From a virus, in the IMG/VR virus record IMGVR_UViG_3300027771_000068, positions 1 to 29,372 of that record: 29,372 nt of DNA; one strand, given 5' to 3'. Position numbers and translations under genes: made by a program. Numbering within the stretch: position 1 is the stretch's first letter; every line of letters begins with the position of its first letter. The notes under the pieces were generated by a model. It had not been told where the DNA came from. It saw only the letters and a list, made by a program, of their open reading frames with translations, and did not search any database. Below are positions 21,478 through 29,136 of the stretch, one piece after another.

Positions 21478-22391
21478 TATTCATCACCTCCAAGGTATTT
21501 AAAGATAGCTGCCATCATGCCACCACCGCCGTCTGTGCCTTGCTTTAAAGCAGCCGCTAACAGCTTATCTCTAGTAGACATCTCTGACCCAACAACGCCT
21601 TCTAACAGAGCTGATTGCTGTCCTAGTCTTAGCTGATTAGCCATTTGCTCTGCATTCAAGCGTCCTTCTATGCCTCCTAAGTCTAGCTGCGAACCTAGTT
21701 CAGTACCAGTCCTACGACCAATATCAGCAAAGCCAGCAGCAGGTGTAGCGCCACTCAGTAGATTAAGAGCTTGCTGTTGTGGCTGATAACCAGCAGTCAT
21801 TAGACCTTGAGCACCTGCTAGAGACTGTTGCTGCTCTGCTAGTGCTTGATTTCTAGCGCCTAAGTTAGCACGACCCATAGCTTCTTGACGAGCTGTTTCT
21901 TGCGCTAGAAGTTCAGGAGAAGCACCGCCATAAGCACTAGAAGAAATACCTAGTCTGCCTTGAGACAACATGCGTTCTTCTGTAGCTAGACGGTTACGTT
22001 CTTCTTCAGGACGCTGTGTGGCTCTTATTTGCTCAAATATAGACGCTTGCTGCGCTGCTGGGTCTTGACCTACCTGTCCAAACAAACCCTGTGCTTGTCC
22101 CATTAGCTGCTGTTGCATAGCAGCCTGTTCAGGAGATAAGTTAACATCAAAGCCGCCTTGAGCGTTGGTAGCTACGTTAGCTAAGTCACTAGTAACAGCG
22201 TAAGGCTGAAAAGCTGTACCTGCTCTTGCTTGTTCAGAGAGCAGTCCTGTAGCGTCTTGTAGTTCTCTACCTGTGTCTTGTACATTTTTAATGTTCTCTT
22301 GACCAAGATAGTAGCTACCGCCTGTTCTACCAATATTAGTTAAAAAACCCTGCCAATCAAAACCAGCTTCTGTTCCAGTTTCTACACTCAT
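21477..22391 (-). CDS. Putative Ala/Gln-rich DNA-ejection protein
   Basis: 304 residues, very rich in Gln, Ala, Gly and Leu. It opens with WQGFLTNIGRTGGSYYLGQ and has long helical repeats around QQQLMGQAQGLFGQVG, EERMLSQGRLGISSSAYGG and ALAEQQQSLAGAQGLMTAG; it ends MAAIFKYLGGDE. Composition and position after tail tube B resemble podovirus ejection proteins of the T7 gp14 or P22 gp7 kind, which are the first to reach the host envelope. No signal peptide. Likely virion internal, by inference. Confidence 0.65.
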   Translation of the reverse strand: MSVETGTEAGFDWQGFLTNIGRTGGSYYLGQENIKNVQDTGRELQDATGLLSEQARAGTAFQPYAVTSDLANVATNAQGGFDVNLSPEQAAMQQQLMGQAQGLFGQVGQDPAAQQASIFEQIRATQRPEEERNRLATEERMLSQGRLGISSSAYGGASPELLAQETARQEAMGRANLGARNQALAEQQQSLAGAQGLMTAGYQPQQQALNLLSGATPAAGFADIGRRTGTELGSQLDLGGIEGRLNAEQMANQLRLGQQSALLEGVVGSEMSTRDKLLAAALKQGTDGGGGMMAAIFKYLGGDE

Positions 22392-22624
22392 TAGAATGCA
22401 CCTCCAGTTATAGTTCCTGCTGTGACAACGCCTGAGACATTGAGTGTCGTCGCAGCGACAGTTCCTGTGAATGTAGGACTAGCAGTGTTAGATTTACTGT
22501 TAACAGCAACAGCAATGTTAGTGTATTCAGCGTCAATTTCTGTCCCTCGTACTATTTTATTTGCATTTCCAGAAGCTAGTGCATCTTTAGCAGCAAAGTT
22601 AGTTGTTTTTGTATAATTGGACAT
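22391..22624 (-). CDS. Short fibre-like protein (tail-fibre domain fragment)
   Basis: 77 residues. The sequence reads as the N-terminal portion of a trimeric phage fibre: TNFAAKDALASGNANKIVRG, TEIDAEYTNIAVAVNSK, then SPTFTGTVAATTLNVSG and a Gly-rich end. In many phages this pattern continues into a long fibre; here it stops after one repeat. Starts at ATG 22624 with a 1-base overlap to the tail tube B stop and ends overlapping the next start. It may be a remnant of a longer fibre, or a small trimeric spike or adaptor at the tail. Confidence 0.72.
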   Translation of the reverse strand: MSNYTKTTNFAAKDALASGNANKIVRGTEIDAEYTNIAVAVNSKSNTASPTFTGTVAATTLNVSGVVTAGTITGGAF

Positions 22625-24165
22625 TAAATAAGTCTCCCCATTAGAGCATGTATATCAATTTTTTGAATAGAAAAAGGAACATTGGCTATCTGCGCTTCAA
22701 TACCAATAGTAAGAATACTACCGCTGCCGTTAGCGTTTACACTAGCTCTGTTAATCAAAGCGTCAACACCTCCTGAGTACTCTGAAATAGCGTATTGAGC
22801 AACACCGTATTCAGAAACAGCGTTACTAGCACTAAATGTAAAAGCTTGTTTATTAAAAGCTTCTGTGTAGTCGTAGCCCCAGTTTAGTGTAATGTCTGTG
22901 CCGTGAGCACCTACAATAGTTAAATTAAACTTTTTTAGGAACTTTAAATTAGAAGCGTTACCAAAGTCTGTAGGATTGCTAAAATATCGTAACTGATACT
23001 CAGAAGTGTTGTCTAAGTATCCGTGATATTTAACAATACCTGTAGACTTTCCTATGTAAATTGTTCCGTCTTCTGCTAAGTTTAAAGCTAGAGGGTCAAT
23101 AACTGACCATGTAGTAACACGATGTGCTCCAGATTCGTTTAACGGACCTCTCATATCAAAGCAGTATACCTCACCAGTAGAGGGTAAGGTGAGCAAGTAA
23201 AAAGCTTCGTCTGGGCTATACAGAGATTTTATAGGTAACTGCTGCTTTTCAACAAGAGACATCAAGTCGTTACGAACATTCTTGCTAATGTCTCTCATAG
23301 GCAGAGATTTTTCTTGAATTACTCTACCAAAGCTGCGTACACCAGAGTCAGATAAGAATATTAGATCGTTGCCTGTCTGTTGTACTGAGTCACGAGCAAT
23401 ACAACCTACACCGTCAATAGTATCTGCAAGAACCATATTAGCAGGTGACGAAGCGCCTGAATACACAACAATAGAACGCTTACCAAAGATAACTAAGAAG
23501 TCATTGTGTGCAGCTAAAGACACAACCTCGTCAAAGCCAGAAGGCCAGACTAAAGTTAAATCTAAGCTGCCTGAAGCGCCTCCTGTCCAAGCTGCTCCGT
23601 TAAGAGTGTCACTCCAGTAAACAATGTATTTGCTTCCTACAACACCTGCTACCCACATCTTACCAAAAGCAGCCAAAGCTTCGTTTCCTTGAGGCATTGT
23701 ACCTGCGGAGTGTGCATGACTAGATATTTTCTCTAGTACAAAAGAACCTGACTCGTCTGTTCCAATAAGAGGCTCGTGACCGCTTTGTACCATCTGTATA
23801 TGATTATTAAAGTTAACACACTTCCAATTGTTAGCAGAAGGCGTGTAATTAGCAGGGGTAATGTCAACAAGAGTTGTAGTACCTTTAAATATTTTATTGT
23901 TGCCAGCAGAGATAACAATCTTATCACCGCTTCTGTCTACAAACTCAAAGATAGTTTCAATACCACGGCTAGAGCCTAACACGGCTGCTCCGTTACCGCT
24001 GACGTTTAAGTAGCCTTTACGTGCGCCTATGCGTCCTAGCTTGTCAATGACACAGTTATCAGCAATGGCAGCAAAGGAAGGGTCTACACCAATAGGTGAA
24101 TCTTGTGTGTTAAGCCCAGCAAAGCCGGGACTTGCTATGGTAATGTTCTGTAGTTGTTGGGCCAT
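22624..24165 (-). CDS. Tail tubular protein B (T7 gp12-like)
   Basis: 513 residues; forms the distal nozzle of the short tail. Beta-rich throughout, with the family-typical opening TIASPGFAGLNTQDSPIGVD, then NCVIDKLGRIGARKGY, and blade-like repeats such as FVDRSGDKIVISAGNNKIF, GKMWVAGVVGSKYIVYWSD and HNDFLVIFGKRSIVVYSG that fit the beta-propeller of gp12 proteins. Shorter than T7 gp12 (about 794). It directly follows tail tubular A with a 1-base overlap, the standard pair. It probably touches the fibre or the outer membrane receptor. Confidence 0.85.
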   Translation of the reverse strand: MAQQLQNITIASPGFAGLNTQDSPIGVDPSFAAIADNCVIDKLGRIGARKGYLNVSGNGAAVLGSSRGIETIFEFVDRSGDKIVISAGNNKIFKGTTTLVDITPANYTPSANNWKCVNFNNHIQMVQSGHEPLIGTDESGSFVLEKISSHAHSAGTMPQGNEALAAFGKMWVAGVVGSKYIVYWSDTLNGAAWTGGASGSLDLTLVWPSGFDEVVSLAAHNDFLVIFGKRSIVVYSGASSPANMVLADTIDGVGCIARDSVQQTGNDLIFLSDSGVRSFGRVIQEKSLPMRDISKNVRNDLMSLVEKQQLPIKSLYSPDEAFYLLTLPSTGEVYCFDMRGPLNESGAHRVTTWSVIDPLALNLAEDGTIYIGKSTGIVKYHGYLDNTSEYQLRYFSNPTDFGNASNLKFLKKFNLTIVGAHGTDITLNWGYDYTEAFNKQAFTFSASNAVSEYGVAQYAISEYSGGVDALINRASVNANGSGSILTIGIEAQIANVPFSIQKIDIHALMGRLI

Positions 24166-24797
24166 TATGAGTACCAGATAGTTTCTTCAGGATGTAAAGC
24201 AGCGTCCATAGCTATGGCATCTGCCAATGAAGAGTCAGCAAGTCCGAACAACTCTGCTGCGCTTGTGCCTCCAGTTTCTCCTCTTTCTCTAGCAGCTAAG
24301 GCTAATGCTAGTCTAACAACAGGGTTAAAAGGTACATCCAATCTGTCAGCGTCATTAACAAAGTCTGAAGTCCTTAGAACCACGTTAAAGCGCAGTGTGT
24401 ACGCTTTGTCAGGAATAGGATATAAGTCAACACCGTTAATACCGTTAAAGCTGTAGAAGGTTGTAGTGCCTTTAGGAACGCTTGTGAAGTCTAAGAAGGC
24501 GCTATCAAACCAACGTGAAGTCTTGTAACTCAAGAAAGAGTTTAGACTATCGTTAGTAGCGTCTAGAATTTTAATGGTGTTGTCTGCGTCTGTAAGAACA
24601 TAGTTAAAAACATCAGCTTGTGTGTCTACTGTTAGCGTGTTACGTAGTCCTGTCCAGTCCCATGCGTTCTCTACTGCTCTCTTAGCGTCACTAACGTAAG
24701 CGCCTATGAGCTTAGAGTATGCGTTCTCGTTAACAGTAGCAACTTCATTCTCACGAAGTCTTACTAATACTTTATTGACTAGTTCTAGATAAGTCAT
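24165..24797 (-). CDS. Tail tubular protein A (T7 gp11-like)
   Basis: 210 residues, close to T7 gp11 (196). Twelve copies form the ring linking portal to the nozzle. Recognisable helical start YLELVNKVLVRLRENEV, then DAKRAVENAWDWTGLRNTLT, and beta region YVLTDADNTIKILDATND. The C-terminal helix ALALAARERGETGG is typical of the family. Upstream overlap with the glycine-rich gene is ATGA-like (four bases). The assignment rests on these patterns and on the neighbouring gp12-like gene. Confidence 0.88.
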   Translation of the reverse strand: MTYLELVNKVLVRLRENEVATVNENAYSKLIGAYVSDAKRAVENAWDWTGLRNTLTVDTQADVFNYVLTDADNTIKILDATNDSLNSFLSYKTSRWFDSAFLDFTSVPKGTTTFYSFNGINGVDLYPIPDKAYTLRFNVVLRTSDFVNDADRLDVPFNPVVRLALALAARERGETGGTSAAELFGLADSSLADAIAMDAALHPEETIWYS

Positions 24798-27322
24798 CTT
24801 CTATTCCTTTGTAAGTTTGCTAACATTCCAGCATTGGGATTAGCTTGTATAAATTCAAGTAAAATGTCGTTACGTACGTTAGATGACATCATGCCTTGCT
24901 CTGGAGCTTGTTGTGCATATTGCAAGAGTTCTTGCGTATCTTGTGGCTTCTGTAGCTTTAAGAAGTCTGCAAAAAGAGACTCAGTTTGTGACCTTCCTCC
25001 GTAACCTATACCAGAACCGCCTCCGCTGCCTCCTCCTGAGCCGCCTCCTGAGCCGCTCCCAGTGCCAGAGCCTGTGCCAGAACCAGAGCCTGTGCCGTCA
25101 CCGCCACTATCGCCTCCGCCTGTACCGCCATCTCCTCCGTCACCAAGGTCTCCATCACCACCGCCAGTGCCAGTATCACCGCTACCACCACCACTTGTAT
25201 CTCCACCGCCACCAGTACCAGAGGTATCTCCACCACCGCCAGTGCCAGAAGTGTCGCCTCCGCCACCAGTTCCAGTATCTCCACCACCTCCTGTGTCAGT
25301 ATCACCTCCGCCACCAGTGCCTGTATCGCTTCCACCTCCAGTGGTATCAGTGTCTCCTCCACCTCCAGTGGTATCAGTGTCTCCTCCACCTCCCGTGGTA
25401 TCAGTGTCTCCTCCACCTCCAGTGGTATCAGTGTCTCCTCCACCTCCCGTGGTGTCAGTGTCTATGCCACCGCCTCCGTCAGTAGTATTGATAAGAATGT
25501 CAATTACTTGTTTGTCGTCGTCGTCCTCGTCTCCGTCTCCAGAGTCTGTATCATCACCAGTACCAGTTTCTGAGGGAGTAGAGCCAGAATCAGTAGACAT
25601 CTGATCTGCTATTTCTTGGTCAGTTAAATAGAAATCTTCAGGAACATCAGAGCTATATGTACCGTTCTTCCAATCTATATCATAAATTAGATCACCAATA
25701 CGTACTTGCCAAGTACCACTTTTGCCCCACTCAGCATCGTCTGAACTAGTAATAACTAGAGTGTCTTCTAGTATCTCTCTATCTTCCCACCTTGTTCGGT
25801 TGCCGTCTGCATCAACAAGAATAACGCCTTTGTAAGTACCACCACCTGTTTGATTACCAGCAGCGTCTACGTTACCATCACCTGCTACTGGGTCAAACTG
25901 ACTACCACCAGCAATATCGCCAGAGCTGCCAACAGCATCAGCACCGCCACCAGTATCTCCGCCACCAACATCTCCGCCACCAACATCTCCAGCACCACCA
26001 GCACCGCCAGTGTCTCCGCCAGTATCACCACTACCCCCGCCACCGTTATTAGATGTGTCTGTTGTTTCAGGCGTTTCAATTACTTCTGGTAGCGTAGGAG
26101 GCTTTATATTAGGATTAGGCTCAAACTCGTTTATGATTGGTTCTTTGTCTAAGTCTCCAGTAATAGCGTCTACTACAGTTTCAGGATTATCTGGAGTAAC
26201 ACCTGTAGCGTTTAAGTAACCAGACTCTCTTGTAGCAAGGTCTGCTGCATCTGCTGCGTTTGCTTCTAGATTAGAAATACGAACTTCATCAGCATAGTTA
26301 GCAAGTGTTACTAACTGACCTATGCTGCTTACTCCACCATCTACTGCATCTTGCATGAGATTAACTAAAACCCCTTCAGGTACTGTATTTTTTGCAGCAT
26401 CTACAGCGGGTGCTAAAACAGAAGAACCCATTAAATCATCTATTGAGGTGTCTCCAGTTGCTAGTCCTAAAATATCATTTATAGGCGTTCCTAAGATTTC
26501 TGGAGCTATTTGTAAATTAGCCAGTGTAGCTTCTCGTAATGCGTTAGCTTGATCTACAGTAGTTACTGTTCCTGCCGCAATAGCGTCTTCAACAGTGTTG
26601 TCTGCTATTGTGCCAGCAGCAGCGGCGGTTTCTCCAGAAAAAACACCTGATATTTTTAAACCGCCAGCCACTAATGTAACTACTTCCATAGGAGAAAGAG
26701 ACTCTCCTCCTGCTGCTTTAATAGCAAGCAAAGCTAACTTTCCTCCAGGAATTGCAGCAGCCATTACGTTAATAATAGGATTGTTTACAAACTCTTGAAA
26801 ACTAGAAGGGTCTTCAACCCATTGAGCAGAATAAGAACCTACAGGGCCATAAGCTTCGTAGTGACCGCCATTTACATGGTCGTCTCCAGCTACGCTTGTA
26901 ATAGAGTTTTGTGTTCCAGTATTTAAAAAGTATTTAACACCGTCTATTTCTTTATATGAAGGTATGTCATTATCATTAACATAGGAAACAACATTAGTGT
27001 CTACTTCTTTTTTATAATAATCTTTAGTTGTTTTTCGGGGGTTTTGACGTAGCTTATTAATATCTACATTAGACAAACCACTAAAATCACCAGCTTCCGC
27101 AGAAGCTAAAGCTAGGGCGCGGCCTTGTCCTTGTTGTTGTTTAACAAAGCTTCCTAAACCTGATAACGCTGTGTCAGCATCCTCAAAAGAACCTGCCTCT
27201 GCTAAAGTAAGCCCAGTTGGTCTAGCAGAGCCTTCAACAGCAAAACTGTCTTGCGCTAGGCTAAGAGAAGTGTCGTCAAAGACATCTGTTTCATCAAAAT
27301 CACTTGCAAAAGCATCAGCCAT
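24794..27322 (-). CDS. Large virion-associated protein with Gly-rich repeat linker
   Basis: 842 residues from the ATG at 27322, chosen because it is one base after the holin stop; an in-frame upstream ATG (27358) would overlap the holin. Residues 1-100 are acidic and helical; about 190-330 is Ala-rich with hydrophobic helices (NVMAAAIPGGKLALLAIKAA). Around 490-560 a beta region has ILVDADGNRTRWEDREIL. From about 590 to 760 it is a Gly/Asp/Thr/Ser linker (GGGGDTDTT units, then GSGSGTGSG), and the final 70 residues are folded-looking and polar (ESLFADFLKLQKPQDTQELL). Probably a structural or ejection protein of the tail; family not recognised. Confidence 0.72.
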   Translation of the reverse strand: MADAFASDFDETDVFDDTSLSLAQDSFAVEGSARPTGLTLAEAGSFEDADTALSGLGSFVKQQQGQGRALALASAEAGDFSGLSNVDINKLRQNPRKTTKDYYKKEVDTNVVSYVNDNDIPSYKEIDGVKYFLNTGTQNSITSVAGDDHVNGGHYEAYGPVGSYSAQWVEDPSSFQEFVNNPIINVMAAAIPGGKLALLAIKAAGGESLSPMEVVTLVAGGLKISGVFSGETAAAAGTIADNTVEDAIAAGTVTTVDQANALREATLANLQIAPEILGTPINDILGLATGDTSIDDLMGSSVLAPAVDAAKNTVPEGVLVNLMQDAVDGGVSSIGQLVTLANYADEVRISNLEANAADAADLATRESGYLNATGVTPDNPETVVDAITGDLDKEPIINEFEPNPNIKPPTLPEVIETPETTDTSNNGGGGSGDTGGDTGGAGGAGDVGGGDVGGGDTGGGADAVGSSGDIAGGSQFDPVAGDGNVDAAGNQTGGGTYKGVILVDADGNRTRWEDREILEDTLVITSSDDAEWGKSGTWQVRIGDLIYDIDWKNGTYSSDVPEDFYLTDQEIADQMSTDSGSTPSETGTGDDTDSGDGDEDDDDKQVIDILINTTDGGGGIDTDTTGGGGDTDTTGGGGDTDTTGGGGDTDTTGGGGDTDTTGGGSDTGTGGGGDTDTGGGGDTGTGGGGDTSGTGGGGDTSGTGGGGDTSGGGSGDTGTGGGDGDLGDGGDGGTGGGDSGGDGTGSGSGTGSGTGSGSGGGSGGGSGGGSGIGYGGRSQTESLFADFLKLQKPQDTQELLQYAQQAPEQGMMSSNVRNDILLEFIQANPNAGMLANLQRNRR
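25332..25466. repeat. 27-bp tandem repeat array inside the Gly-rich gene
   Basis: Five consecutive 27-bp units starting at 25332, 25359, 25386, 25413 and 25440, nearly identical; units 3 and 5 share a C where 1, 2 and 4 have A, and unit 5 has one further change. Each encodes nine residues (TTGGGGDTD in register). More degenerate Gly/Asp/Thr repeats extend to about 25015. Because the unit is a multiple of three, gain or loss of copies keeps the frame open. Confidence 0.9.
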
Positions 27323-27323
27323 A

Positions 27324-27707
27324 TTATTTCTCTCTTTGAACGCCTTTAGACTTCTCAACTGTACGCATAGCGCCTAAGCCTAACATACCCATTAAGACGG
27401 TAGTTAACAAAGAGCTATCAACAGGAGGAACAGTAAACCAGATACTTAGAATAGGAGATAGGATAGTAGAGTACACAAGAGCGAAGCAGCATGACCATCC
27501 AACAGCAGGTCTCCATCCAGCTACAAACAGATTCTTGTGTGCCGCTTCTACCTTGTTGACCTCTAGCTGCCCCTTAGCAAGTTCTTGAGCGTGTGACTCC
27601 GCTAGAGTCGCTAGTTTAAAGGCTATTGCGTTCTTTTCGTCTTTGTCCTCAATGACTTTATCTAGTAGCTGTGTCACGGGAGCTATCAAACTCGCTAAAA
27701 TACTCAT
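27324..27707 (-). CDS. Holin, 3TM family-like
   Basis: 127 residues. The first 60 are helical and charged (DKVIEDKDEKNAIAFKLATL); the motif KNLFVAGWRPAVGWSC is the signature of the 'holin of 3TMs' family. It is followed by hydrophobic segments (FALVYSTILSPILSIWF, LLTTVLMGMLGLGAM). It would open the inner membrane to release the endolysin encoded at 5059. The ATG at 27707 has no Shine-Dalgarno sequence and lies two bases after a perfect -10 box, so either the real start is internal (a GTG at residue 11 is possible) or the promoter is not used. Assignment to the family is confident; start is not. Confidence 0.82.
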   Translation of the reverse strand: MSILASLIAPVTQLLDKVIEDKDEKNAIAFKLATLAESHAQELAKGQLEVNKVEAAHKNLFVAGWRPAVGWSCCFALVYSTILSPILSIWFTVPPVDSSLLTTVLMGMLGLGAMRTVEKSKGVQREK

Positions 27708-27709
27708 AT

Positions 27710-27738
27710 ATTATACACTATTTTTGGTTAAAAGTCAA
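27710..27738 (-). promoter_or_regulatory. Near-consensus promoter overlapping the holin start
   Basis: On the minus strand, TTGACT (27738-27733) and TATAAT (27715-27710) with a 17-bp spacer. The spacer begins TTT and is A-rich like that of the 5981-6009 promoter. The -35 box overlaps the stop codon of the preceding 54-residue gene. Transcription would start near 27703, after the annotated ATG at 27707. Confidence 0.65.
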
Positions 27739-27899
27739 GACCTGTGGAATAGTTTTTTTACAGTGTCAGTTTCCCATATACGGATACCTAGCCACACTAT
27801 AGTAAATATAGAGGCCGTAGGTGGAAGCCAAGCTGCTAAAGCAAGAACACCTGTAGAGGCAGCAGCTAAGTCAATAACATCCTTACCTGTATCAAGCAT
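27735..27899 (-). CDS. Small membrane protein, possible class II holin
   Basis: 54 residues, ATG at 27897-27899, stop TGA at 27735-27737. Two hydrophobic helices (VIDLAAASTGVLALAAWLPP and ASIFTIVWLGIRIW) are split by a proline turn, and the C-terminus ETDTVKKLFHRS is charged. The pattern 'WLPP ... I-x-T-I-x-W-x-x-I-R-I-x-E-T-D-T-V' is, from memory, a common small protein of T7-like marine phages placed right after the fibre gene, where T7 has holin 17.5. It overlaps the preceding gene by eight bases and is followed by the second holin candidate. Confidence 0.72.
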   Translation of the reverse strand: MLDTGKDVIDLAAASTGVLALAAWLPPTASIFTIVWLGIRIWETDTVKKLFHRS

Positions 27900-28116
27900 A
27901 GTTAAGTCCTGCTGTGATTGCAGCGTTAAGAGGTGTCATGTCCTCTGTAGTCCAGAAGTCTTTGGCTATCATAATCTGTAGATGTTGTACGTTACGGTCT
28001 ACAGCAGCGGCAGGCTCGTAGTGACTAGAGTCATCAGCAACAATAGCATTGATAAGGTCTACACTGGATAAGCACCAGAGATACTGCTGTGCTGGGGTTG
28101 CGTCTTGATGGCTCAT
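27892..28116 (-). CDS. Small conserved phage protein after the fibre gene
   Basis: 74 residues, acidic, helical, soluble. SSVDLINAIVADDS then AAAVDRNVQHLQIMIAKDFW and TPLNAAITAGLNY. Patterns of this kind (A-V-D-R-N-V-x-H-L-x-I-M) are frequent in small proteins encoded next to phage tail fibres (recollection); function not known to me. It shares one base with the end of the fibre gene, and its stop lies within the start of the holin-like gene. A fibre accessory or assembly role is only positional inference. Confidence 0.75.
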   Translation of the reverse strand: MSHQDATPAQQYLWCLSSVDLINAIVADDSSHYEPAAAVDRNVQHLQIMIAKDFWTTEDMTPLNAAITAGLNYA

Positions 28117-29135
28117 TAGTTATTCTCCAGTTCTGTTACACGCGCTGAAAGCTCTTGTATGGCCTTCACAAGGATAGGAATAAGATTACCTGCCGTAGCC
28201 TCTAGCTTCTCAGGGTTAGACTCATAGACTAAGTTAAGCTTGTTCTTGTCTGCTCCAGCAGCCTCTAGCAACTCTTGTGCAATAAAGCCTTGCTCTACCT
28301 TACCGTCCTTAGAACTACCATCACGAGTAGCCCATGTAAACTGACGTGGCTGTAGCGTGTTAAGAAAGTCTACACCGTAAGATGTGTCAACAATGTTAGT
28401 CTTATCTCTAGCATCTGACAACGAAGAGATGCTTGTTACGTTACAGCGTAGAGCAGTCATGCTACTACCGCCTAAAGTAATTTCATGACTTACAGTAGGA
28501 GAAGAAGCAAAGGAAGATAGACCAATACAGATGTTAGTTGATCCTGTAGTGAGGTTATTGCCTGCTGAATCACCCAGTAAAGTATTACTAAAAGCTGATG
28601 TTAAAGCGTTACCAGCAAAGTTACCAATGGCTGTGTTGTAGTTACCAGTAACTTTGTTCATGGCGCTTGTGCCTATTGCGGTGTTTCCTGTGCCTACAAT
28701 ATTAGTTAGAAGTGCTTGATGTCCTACAGCAGTGTTGGCAGTAGGAGTAGTAATTGCTTTACCAGCCTCATTACCAATTAAAGTAGCTTGAGAAGCAGTG
28801 GTTAAAGCAGCACCAGCACTAGCACCTAGTGTCACGTTAAACGTGCTTGTAGGGTTGTTAATAGCAAAGTTAACAGTAGATACAATATCAACAGGAGCAG
28901 AGCCGTTAAAGTTAACTGTGCCTGTAACACCGCCACTTAAAGAGATAGCCCTAGCAGTTGTTAACGCATCAGCCGTAGCAACCGTAGTAGGCGCTAACTC
29001 AACAACAACACCGCTAGAGTTCTTAGTGTATAGCTTCTTGTCTGTGACGTTGACAGCCAGTTCACCTTGAGTTAAAACTCCAGCAGTAGGTACAGCACCA
29101 CCAGTGCTTGAGTTCTTTGTAATAATTGTAGTCAT
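28116..29135 (-). CDS. Tail fibre/spike with S74 intramolecular chaperone
   Basis: 339 residues. N-terminal attachment region (GGAVPTAGVLTQGELAVNVT, KKLYTKNSSG) of a kind seen in many phage fibres. Residues ~130-215 contain YadA-head-like repeats (NTAVGHQALL, NTAIGTSAMN, NTAIGNFAGN, NTLLGDSAGN) that form a trimeric left-handed beta-roll. From Ser240 follows a peptidase S74 chaperone (SDARDKTNI at the expected self-cleavage point, QGFIAQEL, LIPILVKAIQELSARV coiled coil). The chaperone promotes trimer folding and then cleaves itself off. Short for a fibre, so it may be a spike or distal tip. Likely the receptor-binding protein. Confidence 0.88.
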   Translation of the reverse strand: MTTIITKNSSTGGAVPTAGVLTQGELAVNVTDKKLYTKNSSGVVVELAPTTVATADALTTARAISLSGGVTGTVNFNGSAPVDIVSTVNFAINNPTSTFNVTLGASAGAALTTASQATLIGNEAGKAITTPTANTAVGHQALLTNIVGTGNTAIGTSAMNKVTGNYNTAIGNFAGNALTSAFSNTLLGDSAGNNLTTGSTNICIGLSSFASSPTVSHEITLGGSSMTALRCNVTSISSLSDARDKTNIVDTSYGVDFLNTLQPRQFTWATRDGSSKDGKVEQGFIAQELLEAAGADKNKLNLVYESNPEKLEATAGNLIPILVKAIQELSARVTELENN

Positions 29136-29136
29136 T

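Noticed and set aside
25332-25466. Possible CRISPR-like array of 27-bp repeats
   Set aside because: The units are contiguous without spacers and encode TTGGGGDTD repeats of a protein; no cas genes are present.
24883-25604. Long plus-strand open frames rich in Pro or in Leu/His opposite the glycine-rich gene
   Set aside because: They are the antisense of the Gly/Asp/Thr repeat (GG codons read as CC), have no ribosome site, and run against the coupled leftward operon.
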